From Photorhabdus namnaonensis (GTDB taxonomy: Bacteria; Pseudomonadota; Gammaproteobacteria; Enterobacterales; Enterobacteriaceae), in the NCBI RefSeq assembly GCF_001684335.1, contig NZ_LOIC01000018.1, forward strand, positions 316,638 through 380,637: DNA of 64,000 bases. Direction: 5' to 3'. Every line of letters begins with the position of its first letter. Position 1 is the stretch's first letter. Below the pieces are notes generated by a model. The model was not told the origin of the DNA and made no database searches. It saw only the letters and a program-made list of their open reading frames with translations. Shown piece after piece: positions 48,521 through 57,227 of the stretch. Made by a program: the position numbers and the translations under genes.

Positions 48521-49116
48521 CAACAGAGCATCTTCAACTGGCCCCTGAGCTCCAGATACTGCGTAAAGCGGACTATCAGACCTGCCTTAGCGCCAAATCT
48601 CTGCTCGATGCAGCCCGGATGCAGGCACAAGAAATTGAACGTGACGCGCAGGCGGTGTATGAACAACAAAAAGAGCTAGGCTGGCAAGCAGGTATTGATG
48701 CCGCCCGCGCAGAACAAGCTACCCTGATTCATCAAACTCAGTTGCAATGCCAGCAATATTACCGGCAGGTGGAGCAACAAATGAGCAATGTAGTCTTGCA
48801 GGCTGTACGTAAAATCCTAAAGAATTATGACCAAGTTTCCCTCACCTTACAGGTAGTTCGTGAAGCCCTGTCATTAGTCAGCAACCAAAAACAGGTTATT
48901 TTACGCGTTAATCCTGAACAGGCCGCAGCAGTTCGCGAACAAATATCACGGGTACACAAAGATTTCCCTGAAATCGGCTACTTAGAGATCACCGCTGATG
49001 AGCGTCTCGATCAAGGAGGCTGTATTTTGGAAACAGAAGTCGGGATCATTGACGCCAGTTTGGATAGCCAATTAGAAGCGCTGATGTCTGCCATCAATAA
49101 CCAGTGGCAAAATTGA
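48499..49116 (+). CDS. sctL: ATPase regulator YscL (SctL)
   Basis: This 205-residue stator protein is very like YscL: ARMQAQEIERDAQAVYEQQKELGWQAGIDAAR, VVREALSLVSNQKQVILRVNPEQAAAVREQI, DERLDQGGCILETEVGIIDASLDSQLEAL. It binds and restrains the ATPase SctN and joins it to SctQ. It overlaps yscK by 22 bases and ends the operon. Confidence 0.94.
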   Translation: MLPFIKITTEHLQLAPELQILRKADYQTCLSAKSLLDAARMQAQEIERDAQAVYEQQKELGWQAGIDAARAEQATLIHQTQLQCQQYYRQVEQQMSNVVLQAVRKILKNYDQVSLTLQVVREALSLVSNQKQVILRVNPEQAAAVREQISRVHKDFPEIGYLEITADERLDQGGCILETEVGIIDASLDSQLEALMSAINNQWQN

Positions 49117-49321
49117 CGACCTTATCCGCTTCAAAGAGATAACCGGTTTTCGACGGAAAGTGAAAATTTCTTCTGCCGTTATTAATATTCTCTATTTCGA
49201 CAAAACATTATGATTCACTCTATCTGATATCCAAGCGCATATGCGTATCCCTTGGAATAATTACAAAAGAAACCACTAAAAGACAGAGAATCAGAATAAA
49301 ATACTATTCTGGCACCATGCA
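49117..49321. other. Downstream region of the yscL operon
   Basis: About 200 bp without a gene between yscL and the convergent cold-shock gene; GC content falls here, marking the right edge of the T3SS block. Confidence 0.5.
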
Positions 49322-49348
49322 AAAAACCCGCCATTAAAGCGGGTTTTT
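49322..49348. terminator. Bidirectional terminator
   Basis: AAAAACCCGC and GCGGGTTTTT pair over 10 bp around CATTAAA, with A- and T-runs on the outside. It can serve the T3SS operon and the convergent cold-shock gene. Confidence 0.85.
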
Positions 49349-49426
49349 ACTTATTAACGACTTTAACTACTCAGGATATTACCTTCATCGCTATCGTAAA
49401 GTCGCTAATAGACTTAAGCAGTTAAA

Positions 49427-49642
49427 TTAAGATAACACGACAACATTTACTGCGGATGGGCCTTTTGCACCATTCTCAATAGAGAATGAAACTTCCTGAC
49501 CTTCTTCCAATGTTTTGAAATTATTACTCTGAATTGCAGAATAATGAACAAAAACATCTTTGCTACCATCTTTTGGCGAAATAAAGCCAAAACCTTTATC
49601 GTTGTTAAACCATTTTACTGAACCAGTCATTGCATTAGACAT
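49427..49642 (-). CDS. Cold-shock protein, CspA family
   Basis: This 71-residue single-stranded nucleic-acid-binding protein has RNP1 (KGFGFISP) and RNP2 (DVFVHYSAI), with the usual GSVKWFN start. It is an RNA chaperone of the CspA/CspB/CspE type; which paralogue is not clear. AAGGAAAATTCT precedes the ATG at 49642. A long leader with a cold-box-like sequence suggests cold induction. Confidence 0.93.
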   Translation of the reverse strand: MSNAMTGSVKWFNNDKGFGFISPKDGSKDVFVHYSAIQSNNFKTLEEGQEVSFSIENGAKGPSAVNVVVLS

Positions 49643-49840
49643 AGAATTTTCCTTTAATTTTTAAGTTGCCACAAGGCGTTATGAGGTCTGTTTTTCAGTT
49701 TTACTTATGGGTACTATTTACGGGTACTAATTAGAAGGAATTCGCAATGAAGTGGTATCAGGGATAACGCTAAATGGTGAACTGCTTTAACTTTAATACT
49801 TTTCATAAAAAACTTTCATAAATAGGTCTGTACTTCCAAA
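49643..49840 (-). promoter_or_regulatory. Long 5' leader of the cold-shock gene with cold-box
   Basis: On the minus strand TGGAAGTACAGACC (49837-49824) resembles the cold box near the transcript start of cspA-type genes (TGACGTACAGA). The ~190-base leader between it and the start codon is of the length seen for cold-regulated csp mRNAs. No separate ORF is supported here. Confidence 0.5.
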
Positions 49841-50063
49841 CCAGTGACGCTATTAAATCACATTGTTCGGTTGTTAGCAAATCTTAATTTCATTTATTTT
49901 TTCCTACTGGTCTTTACCTTGTTCCTAAATTGCTGCTTTATTCATATTGCACAGCTTTACCATAGCCATAACTAACTAATTATAAAAGTTTTTATCCACA
50001 ATCCCTATTTGCCGAGATTACAGCACTGAGTTTGAATCTACAATTTTCCCCTAACGCTCGAAT
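49841..50063. other. Intergenic region
   Basis: About 220 bp, AT-rich, probably holding the csp promoter; no gene is seen. Confidence 0.4.
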
Positions 50064-50064
50064 C

Positions 50065-50083
50065 AGGCTACAATCCGTAGCCT
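50065..50083 (-). terminator. Hairpin downstream of decayed gene copy
   Basis: AGGCTAC AATCC GTAGCCT, identical to the hairpin at 51079-51097 in the second unit. There is no T-run, so intrinsic termination is uncertain. Confidence 0.45.
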
Positions 50084-50102
50084 AAAATTAGTGAAAATAA
50101 AA

Positions 50103-50406
50103 TTAACATCTTCCCATCTTTAAACGACCATTGCAGTTCATGATCTCTGATACCTTAAAATACGGGAAATACTCAGTACCGTTATCGATAAATCCTCCAT
50201 TATCAGTACGACATTGTGATGTAATAGCGCAAGTCTCATCTCCTTGCTTCCATAATCAATACATCACAAGACTGGGAAGCACGAGACATACTTCACTGCG
50301 CCATACACTCTTGATCAGTTAGTTCAATAGGTTTATCGGCTCCACTGCCTGCGTTTGCGGCAGACGCAATCCCGAGAAGCAATGCCCTTAACATAAACTT
50401 CTTCAT
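50103..50406 (-). pseudogene. Decayed copy of small Cys-rich secreted protein
   Basis: Reading from the ATG at 50406 gives KKFMLRALLLGIASAANA, a signal peptide, then TDQECMAQ followed by a TGA where the paralogue at 51117 has Trp (CIAKW). A frameshift follows, after which GDETCAITSQCRTDNGGFI and MNCNGRLKMGRC continue the homology to the TAA at 50103. With a stop and a frameshift it is a pseudogene. An ERIC element sits directly upstream and may have cut it from its promoter. Confidence 0.75.
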
Positions 50407-50409
50407 ATT

Positions 50410-50540
50410 TATATACCCGTCATCTTTCAAGTTGCCTCTTTGTTGGCTGCACTCACTCACCCCAGTCACATAGTTATCTATGCTCCCGGGGATTCGCTCC
50501 TTTGCCGCCGCGATGCATCTTGAAATCCATAGGGTATATA
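50410..50540. repeat. ERIC element (enterobacterial intergenic repeat)
   Basis: This 131-bp palindromic element begins TATATACCCGTCATC and ends CATAGGGTATATA. Inside it carries ACCCCAGTCAC (matches the ERIC2 primer core GTGACTGGGGT) and TGCTCCCGGGGATTCG (matches the ERIC1R core AGCTCCTGGGGATTCA). It is absent from the second copy of the tandem duplication, so it inserted after the duplication. Confidence 0.85.
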
Positions 50541-51077
50541 TCCTTTAAGAATCATTCAATTATCGTATAATAGTGTTAACTAATTGAAATTAATTTTCAT
50601 AGCTATTTTAGGTATGTAAATATCTTTCTTAAATAATATTTAATTTCTGAATAAAATAATCAATATTCTTTAGTGAATCGGAGAGCTTCATATATCCACA
50701 TTAAAAAAGCAGTCCATCTTCCACATTATTACAAGTCAATTGGAATATAATATGAAAAAACCGCATATTGATTTCAAATGGTTATCATTAGAATGATATT
50801 ATTAACTCTACAAGATTCTAGTGAGTTAAATATGGTTTTTTATTCATCAAGCATTAATTAGACAAAACAACATGGATAAATACCTAACATACAGCCATTA
50901 AATCAAACCTGAATTAAATAAATTCACTACAATAGTTATATGCTTTAAATAATGCAAATCGTGATGGAATAATATGGACAAAAATAAATATTATGACAAT
51001 GCATTTAAAATTATATCCATGATATTACTGTAAAACTGGATAAATATTCCAACATCTCTACAAGTGTTAGATAACTT

Positions 51078-51098
51078 CAGGCTACAATCCGTAGCCTG
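51078..51098 (-). terminator. Hairpin downstream of small-protein gene
   Basis: CAGGCTAC AATCC GTAGCCTG is a perfect 8-bp stem with a 5-base loop, ~18 bases after the stop codon; no T-run follows. Confidence 0.5.
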
Positions 51099-51116
51099 AA
51101 ATTAATGAAAATAAGG

Positions 51117-51428
51117 TTAACATCCATCTATCTTTAAGTAACCATTGCAGTTCGAGAGCTGTGACATATTAGTATAAGGATAAATTTTATAGTTATTAAT
51201 AAGTTTTCCATTAAGAGCTCGACATTTTGCTGAAACAGTGCAAGAACGCTCTCCGGCTTTCGAGACCGATGCACTACAAGATTGGGCAGCACTAGATACA
51301 TTCCATTTTGCAATACAATCCTGAGTAGTAATTGGAATAGTCGGCGAAGCAGACTTATCATCTCCACTACTTGCGTTTGCGGCAGACGCAAATCCTAGAA
51401 GCAATGCGACTAATATAAACTTCTTCAT
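51117..51428 (-). CDS. Small secreted Cys-rich protein, possible CVNH-like lectin
   Basis: This 103-residue protein has a clear Sec signal peptide (KKFILVALLLGFASAANA|SS). The mature ~85 residues hold six Cys (QDC, QSC, RSC, AKC, SNC, DGC-end), enough for three disulfides. The segment SCTVSAKCRALNGKLINN...LSNCNGYLKI resembles one repeat of cyanovirin-N-type lectins (LxAxCxxxxGxxxxSxIxL...NxDGxL). That likeness is a guess from pattern alone. It stands alone. A decayed paralogue lies 1 kb away. Confidence 0.65.
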   Translation of the reverse strand: MKKFILVALLLGFASAANASSGDDKSASPTIPITTQDCIAKWNVSSAAQSCSASVSKAGERSCTVSAKCRALNGKLINNYKIYPYTNMSQLSNCNGYLKIDGC

Positions 51429-52288
51429 ATATGTATCCTTAGAGAATCATGCATTTCTCATATAACGGATATTGCCAACATATATTATTATTAGCTAATT
51501 GAAATTACTTTTCATAGCTATTTTAGACATGTTAATGTTTTTCTTAAATAATATTTGATTTCTGAATAGAATCATAGGACAAATATTCTTTAGTGGATGA
51601 GAGAATGTCATACACCCACAATAAAAAAATAGTCCATTCACCACATGATTACAAGTCAATTGGAATATGATATGAAAAAAAATATATATTGATTTCAAAT
51701 AATTATTATTAGATGTGATATCATTTATCCTGCAAGATTATAATAAATCAAATATGGATTTCCACTAACTAAGCACTAATTAGACAGATCAATATAGATA
51801 AATGCTGGATAAACAGCGCTTAAATTAAACCTCAACCAAATCAATTCACTATAATATTGATATGCTTTAAATAATGCAAATCGCTATGGAAAAACACTGA
51901 CAAAAAGAAATATTATGACAATAAATTGGAAGTTACATCTATGATATTACTTTAAAACTGGATAAACATTTCAATATCTCCACAAGCGTCAGGTAATAAC
52001 AAAGTAATAATTAAAGATACGCTATAAGAGAAAGATGGAATAATGTTAATAATTGATTCCAGCGTTAAACAGTAACCCAATTACAACAAAATATATTTTC
52101 AGGTAAACTCTTCGACTGTAGAGGAAATTGAACCATTCAATGTAACTGCATTTATCTTAAATAGAAAATAAATTGAGAAAATATACAATAATCTCATTCA
52201 ATACCTTGAAACCCCCTCACTTTGAACTATATTTATTTTAACTATGTTTAATTATGAAAAAAATATTCATCCTTATGAGGGGTTAAAA

Positions 52289-53365
52289 ATGAGTACAGTC
52301 TTTGAATGGGACCCAAATAATTCTCAGGTATATACCAAAAATTATGGAACTGGATCTATTACTCTTTCATCTACTCAGTCAGATTCATTCGATAAATTAG
52401 GTGGCGCTAATTTCACAATGAACGCTGAAAGTGAAACATTAACACTACAAAATGATTCCGATAATATACCTATTTATTGGCCAGAATTTAATCGCCACAA
52501 TGACGGAAAAATGACTGATAGCGGCAAAGGATTAGATATAAATGTATCTGCTGGAACATTATTAGTAGACTATCGGCTAAATGATCAAAACCATACAGTT
52601 GATAGAAGCCAGACAGTTGCTTATTTAGGGTGCTCTGAAAGCGCTAATTTTATTCTTAAAAATTCAGGCTCCTTAAGCATCAAAAATCCAGGAACTGTAT
52701 TTATGTTTATAGATTATGTCGTTTCCAATAAACCACCAAAACTCATAATGTCAGGAAAAAGTAAATTTGAAATAAGACAAACAACAAAAATAGAAGATGA
52801 TGTTCCGGCTTTTATATTTCTAGCTAGTGAAATTTCTCTAAGTGAATCATCTAAGCTCACTTTTGAAAGTAGCAACCTCTACCTTGGAGATGGAAACTTT
52901 AATTACTGCAATATCAGCATACAAGATAAATCGACAGTGACCTTGATTAATAATGGCATAATGCAAAAAAATGACATAGAAAAAAACAAGACATGGTTCA
53001 AACTTAAATCAGGTTCTCCTTCACTAAACCTAGAATCTTTCGATGGTATCCATTTCCCACTCTACCTTGACAACGTAGAATATCCAGAAGGTCTATTTAA
53101 TTTCATTACTACAGAAGGCAAGAATGAAGGGAAAATTATGATTGAATTCTCACAACAAAATCCCAATAATAAAAAGGACAATGTAAATAAGATATTTGAT
53201 AGAAAACTAATAGCTATCAACAATAAAATAATTCCAAAAGAAAAACACGAAGATTATTTTGATATTAGTTATAAAACAGACCAATTCAAAAATAATCATA
53301 AATTTATGACTATAACAATATCACTTAAAGATCAACACCAATTACATCAGAAAGTAAATATTTAG
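52289..53365 (+). CDS. Beta-rich protein of unknown function (paralogue 1)
   Basis: This 358-residue protein is not recognised. It has no signal peptide or membrane segment. It is rich in short Ser/Thr/Asn-flanked hydrophobic strands at regular spacing (FILKNSGSLSIKNPGTVFMF, KLIMSGKSKFEI, ISLSESSKLTFESSNLYLGDG, ISIQDKSTVTLINN), like a beta-solenoid. It shares start (FEWDPN / FIWVPDED) and C-terminal block (FPLYLDNVEYPEGLFNF / FPLDIHREDYPKGVFNF) with the gene at 55644. GAGGGG precedes the ATG at 52289, which aligns with the paralogue start; an upstream ATG at 52244 is not used. Confidence 0.7.
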   Translation: MSTVFEWDPNNSQVYTKNYGTGSITLSSTQSDSFDKLGGANFTMNAESETLTLQNDSDNIPIYWPEFNRHNDGKMTDSGKGLDINVSAGTLLVDYRLNDQNHTVDRSQTVAYLGCSESANFILKNSGSLSIKNPGTVFMFIDYVVSNKPPKLIMSGKSKFEIRQTTKIEDDVPAFIFLASEISLSESSKLTFESSNLYLGDGNFNYCNISIQDKSTVTLINNGIMQKNDIEKNKTWFKLKSGSPSLNLESFDGIHFPLYLDNVEYPEGLFNFITTEGKNEGKIMIEFSQQNPNNKKDNVNKIFDRKLIAINNKIIPKEKHEDYFDISYKTDQFKNNHKFMTITISLKDQHQLHQKVNI

Positions 53366-53390
53366 CAGTTTAAAATTAATTTTACTCTTT

Positions 53391-53422
53391 GTGGTACGAT
53401 ATCGAATAAGGTAATGTACCAC
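53391..53422 (+). terminator. Stem-loop after paralogue 1
   Basis: GTGGTAC and GTACCAC pair over 7 bp around an 18-base loop, 26 bases past the stop. The weak loop makes this a moderate call. Confidence 0.4.
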
Positions 53423-53965
53423 TTAACATCGATATAAATCAGCTATTATTTAATCATGGTAAACTATAAAATACATACTTTATAAATGATATCTAATGTG
53501 GAAATTTCCTCATAAAACCCAGAATTAAACAATTTTATATTTCAACAATATATTTAACATGAATTAACAAAACCGAAAAATATCGAGTTATCACTTCACA
53601 AACAGTCATCACAAATACTCTGTGTTGTTATATTCAGTAATTTCTTAAAATGGTAAGAATATCCATGAAAAAAATTCCATGCTAATGAAAATACAAACAC
53701 AGTAATATTATACATATTTGTCAAGCTACACATTACTTCCCTAATATAAAAAAATATACAATGCCTTATATTAAAATAAAAAAGTAAGGCCACATCGGAG
53801 TGTAGCCTTAAACCTAGAATTAAAAACCAGTTAACTCGTCAGCAATCACATCTCTTTTCATTTATAACCTTGCAAAAGCTTATTCGAGTTTATAACCAGT
53901 TTATAATATATCAAGAACACAATTAATCTGTAAAAATTCCACTTTAAAAACCGAGCTATCTTGTG
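53423..53965. other. AT-rich intergenic region
   Basis: About 540 bp. A 65-codon minus-strand frame (53596-53793) is hydrophobic but has no ribosome site and is not called. The hairpin at 53785-53811 is the only structure seen. Confidence 0.45.
53785..53811. terminator. Hairpin with GGCCACA/TGTAGCC arms
   Basis: TAAGGCCACA TCGGAG TGTAGCCTTA pairs with one mismatch. A related hairpin (AAGGCCACA...GCAGCCTTAAA) occurs at 20175-20200 upstream of the lysis cassette. It may end transcripts from the neighbouring convergent genes. Confidence 0.45.
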
Positions 53966-54421
53966 TTAGTACAGTCTCATTTGAACAGTATTCAAATCTC
54001 CTGGAACCGTACATATAACTTTCAGAGATTTATATCCTCCACCTTTACTATTGCCCATAACCTCTCTTGACGCTTTATAATTAGGGTTATCACCAACAAA
54101 ATACTTAATAATTCCATCAGGAGTCCTTGCATCTTGGAACAACCAAATATTTCCAATATGATCCCAAAATGATGTCATAACATTAAACCGAAGTGGCTTA
54201 ATAATGTTATAATCAGTATTTGGTCCTATCACTGGAGCATATATATATTGACCCGATAATGTCTGATCTGGCATGATCAGATACGATTGCATCAAACTTC
54301 CTCCAGATAAATCTATATCATCATTGTTACCTATGTAATTACTAATATTCCAAATAACTGTAGTGATTTGATAGTCAAGGAGCTTTTCTAATTCTATGAT
54401 ATATTCTTTTTCTTCTTTCAT
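53966..54421 (-). CDS. Protein of unknown function (151 aa)
   Basis: Not recognised. It is acidic at the N-terminus (MKEEKEYIIELEKLLDYQ), has no signal peptide, and continues with mixed beta-type segments (SYLIMPDQTLSGQYIYAPVIG, LKVICTVPGDLNTVQMRLY). AGGTGAGTGA precedes the ATG at 54421; a GTG three codons upstream is possible. It lies between the two beta-rich paralogues on the opposite strand. Base composition is very AT-rich, as in its neighbours. Confidence 0.6.
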   Translation of the reverse strand: MKEEKEYIIELEKLLDYQITTVIWNISNYIGNNDDIDLSGGSLMQSYLIMPDQTLSGQYIYAPVIGPNTDYNIIKPLRFNVMTSFWDHIGNIWLFQDARTPDGIIKYFVGDNPNYKASREVMGNSKGGGYKSLKVICTVPGDLNTVQMRLY

Positions 54422-55643
54422 TTCACTCACCTATAATATTAATAAATTAAAATTATGACAATATTTTGAATAACATTCGCATTCATAAATCCAATATAAA
54501 TTACAAATTAATTAAATTGATGAACTAACTTCTGTTGGCCTCCTTAATTTTAAAGTGGGTTTTTGACGGAAAACTTTATTTATCATTCCAAGAAGGCATT
54601 ACTATTTTTATTTATCATGTTACGTTGTTAATTAAATATAGACAAAGTTTCATTCCTTTCCACTAAATTTTAAAATAATTTTATGGCATCTTATCCATTT
54701 TCATGATGAAACATTAAAAACCACAAAATCATTTATCCAAAAAAATAAAATCAGATAATTATTTCTCTATTAATGCCAATAAACAATATAAAACAGAATA
54801 ATATTATGCTTATACTTATTATTATTTCATAATAAAATTAACCACTTTAAAAATCATCACATTCAGGTGTGTTCTCAATTAACTTTATAATTATTTCAGT
54901 ATTTACAATGCATTATAGTATTTTGCACATATTTCCCCAACAAGATCCTCGTCAGAGGATTACTTCATTTGACAATCGATAATAAAGTGTACGGAAATTA
55001 GAAATTTTCTTTTTTGAGATTTAAATCACATATAGGCAAACCGATTAGTTCAATAAGATACCTTAATTTTCTATACGACAAGAAATAAGGTAATAACAGG
55101 CTATTAAAACACGCCGACAAACTCACTTATCATCGACTTACCCAACAAAACAGACACAACAAATAGATCAAATTTCCAACAAAAATATCTGACTACTCAC
55201 AGAGAGTAAAATTCTCAGATTGAAACTAATATCGTCTTCCGATTATACATAATATGTATTGATTACATCAGTGCCCCACCAAACATAACTATCCTGACAC
55301 AGGATTTTCACCTACCGTTATTTTTTCAATCACAAAGAATTTCTTATAAACTTAAACAACTCTTTTCACCAATTATGCTCAATCAAATTTGTACTTAAAC
55401 AGCATTATTCGGTTAGAAAGTAGTAATAAACTATTCTCCCATAATATCATTCCTTACATAAACAAACCGTTGAAAAGGCTCTATCAAAAACAGGAAAAAA
55501 TGCTGATATCAGGTTCCATTGATCAGCAACAAAATCACAATAAATAGGCTGAAAGTATCTTGAAACTCACTTATTTTGAACTATATTTATATTAATCTAC
55601 ATTTAATAATGAAATAATATTAACTCAAAAAAGGGTAAAATTA
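54422..55643. other. Long AT-rich region without genes
   Basis: About 1.2 kb without any ORF of useful length. The last ~85 bp (from ~55555) resemble the leader of the paralogue at 52289 (TCTTGAAAC, TTTTGAACTATATTTAT, ATTAAT, AATAATGAAA). The rest holds nothing recognised. Confidence 0.5.
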
Positions 55644-56723
55644 ATGAGCGAGAAATTTATCTGGGTCCCTGATGAAGATCAATCATACGGTCATCAACAC
55701 GGCAGTCAAACTATTACTCCATCAAGCTCTTTCGATAAAAACATTGGTTTCACCTTCAAAATGGACGCTGGAGAAAATACATTAACACTGAATACTGATA
55801 ACACAAATAGCATTAAAGCATACGATATTCATTGGCCCAGACCATCAATTCCAGTTGAACTTAAAGAACAATATGAAGCAGTACATAAGGCAGAAAATAC
55901 AGATAAAATTTTAGGCGAAACAATAAACATCTCCTCAGGAAATCTTATAATATTAGGAAGTCAAAAAAAACCTGTTAATTTTTATCTTAATTCTCAAGCT
56001 CAAGATAGATATAGAATAAAATTACAAAACTCAAGTACCCTTGCAATAGCAAAGGCAAACACGGTAAGAATTAGCAGTCCCAAAAATAAAACACTAAAAC
56101 CAGAAGAATCAGCAGTAGCTATGTCAGGATCAAGTCACCTTACTGTAGAAGCTGTAGAAATACAGCAAGAAAATGAAGTGATAAAAGGTAATATTTCATT
56201 AGAATGTGATTTCTTTATCTCAGAATCCTCTAAAACCATGCTTAAAAGTCCTTCGATCGATATATATAATAGCAATATTATCTTACAAGATAATGCACAG
56301 ATGTTAATAAATTCTCAAATATTAAACATAAGAACTGATTTAGATGAACAAGATCAACCTTTATTCTACACAAATTTCACTCTAAAAGCCGGAGCGACTT
56401 TATTAAATCTTAACTCTCCAAATGGCACCGACTTTCCATTAGATATTCACAGAGAAGATTACCCTAAAGGTGTATTCAATTTCATGGCCGAAGGAAAAGA
56501 GAACACAGGAAAAGTCGTCATTGATGTTGCAGCAAAAGATGCTAATGCCTATGGGCTTAATACCATGCTTCGTAAAAATTTCACAGCAATTAATGGAACG
56601 GTGGTAGAAACCGGAGACCAGATGAGATATTTTGATTTTAGTTATGGAAAAGATACCCGCAACGGTAATCAAGTCGGAACAATAACTATTTCTCTTAGAA
56701 ACCCTCACCTAAAATTATCTTAA
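55644..56723 (+). CDS. Beta-rich protein of unknown function (paralogue 2)
   Basis: This 359-residue protein is a paralogue of the gene at 52289. Shared features are the start SxxFxWxPD, TLTLNTDNTNS / TLTLQNDSDN, repeated short strands in the middle (YRIKLQNSSTLAIAKANTVRI, FFISESSKTMLKSPSIDIYNSNIILQDNAQMLI) and the end block GKVVIDVAAKD then TITISL. No signal peptide or membrane helix. AAAAAAGGGTAAAATTA precedes the ATG. The repeat pattern suggests a beta-helix; function is unknown. Confidence 0.7.
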   Translation: MSEKFIWVPDEDQSYGHQHGSQTITPSSSFDKNIGFTFKMDAGENTLTLNTDNTNSIKAYDIHWPRPSIPVELKEQYEAVHKAENTDKILGETINISSGNLIILGSQKKPVNFYLNSQAQDRYRIKLQNSSTLAIAKANTVRISSPKNKTLKPEESAVAMSGSSHLTVEAVEIQQENEVIKGNISLECDFFISESSKTMLKSPSIDIYNSNIILQDNAQMLINSQILNIRTDLDEQDQPLFYTNFTLKAGATLLNLNSPNGTDFPLDIHREDYPKGVFNFMAEGKENTGKVVIDVAAKDANAYGLNTMLRKNFTAINGTVVETGDQMRYFDFSYGKDTRNGNQVGTITISLRNPHLKLS

Positions 56724-56736
56724 CAAATAGATCCAA

Positions 56737-56764
56737 GGCACAGCATAGAATACAATGCTGTGCC
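56737..56764 (+). terminator. Stem-loop after paralogue 2
   Basis: GGCACAGCAT and ATGCTGTGCC form a perfect 10-bp stem with an 8-base loop, 13 bases after the stop codon. No T-run follows. Confidence 0.65.
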
Positions 56765-56945
56765 TCCCGGTATTAACAGATCATCCCTACTCTATACACC
56801 TATAAGGCTAAAGTGAGTCAAACCCATTAGAAGCCCCTCACACTTACCCATTTTCCCCCTTGCCCTCATTCGGCAACGCTTTCTATACTTCCAATTACCG
56901 CCTTTCCCCTTATCCTGAACGGCGAGGTTTCTCGGAGGCTAATTG

Positions 56946-57227
56946 ATGAAGCAGGGAATCAATCAACAACACCAAGCCCTATCCGACAACCACGGTTGGG
57001 ATCGGATCTTGACTAACAGCCCCAAAATGATGGCGTTGTGCTGCGATACAGTGAACGTTGGCGAAATGCCCCTTACCCTACAGGCCAAACTGTACCGCCT
57101 TAACGCTATTCATCTTTCTCCCCTCCTAGAACATCCTAAAGATATTACTTTACTGGCATATTCATTGCCTTACGGACATGCGCCTATGTCAAACATATCC
57201 TATATAGGGAATAGATATGAAAAATAA
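56946..57227 (+). pseudogene. atoC: atoC remnant (sigma-54 activator with internal deletions)
   Basis: The frame reads MKQGINQQHQALSDNHGWDRILTNSPKMMALCCDT, then jumps to VGEMPLTLQAKL and to YRLNAIHLSPLLEHPKDITLLAY. In AtoC these three segments (HQALS...ILTNSPAMMDICKDTAK; GEMPLVLQAKL; FYRLNVIHL...REDISLLA) are separated by the Walker A and GAFTGA regions, which are missing here. Two in-frame deletions have removed the ATPase core, and the receiver and HTH are gone. It lies directly before atoD, where an acetoacetate activator would be expected. Confidence 0.8.

Larger units (their letters stand above)
50064..51077 (-). repeat. Tandem duplication, unit 1
   Basis: This ~1-kb unit is repeated at 51078-52003. 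Shared blocks run from the hairpin AGGCTACAATCCGTAGCCT through the small-protein gene, its leader (TAATTGAAATTA, CATAGCTATTTTAG, TCTTAAATAATATTT), then ATTACAAGTCAATTGGAATAT, ATATTGATTTCAAAT and TATGCTTTAAATAATGCAAATCG to CATGATATTACTGTAAAACTGGATAAA. This unit holds the decayed gene copy and an inserted ERIC element. Confidence 0.85.
51078..52003 (-). repeat. Tandem duplication, unit 2
   Basis: This second ~0.93-kb unit carries the intact small-protein gene at 51117-51428 and lacks the ERIC element. The long non-coding upstream part (51430-52003) is as well kept as the gene region. That suggests either a recent duplication or function in the leader. Confidence 0.85.

Noticed and set aside
53596-53793. 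65-codon hydrophobic minus-strand frame
   Set aside because: No ribosome site and it overlaps a hairpin; likely chance in AT-rich DNA.
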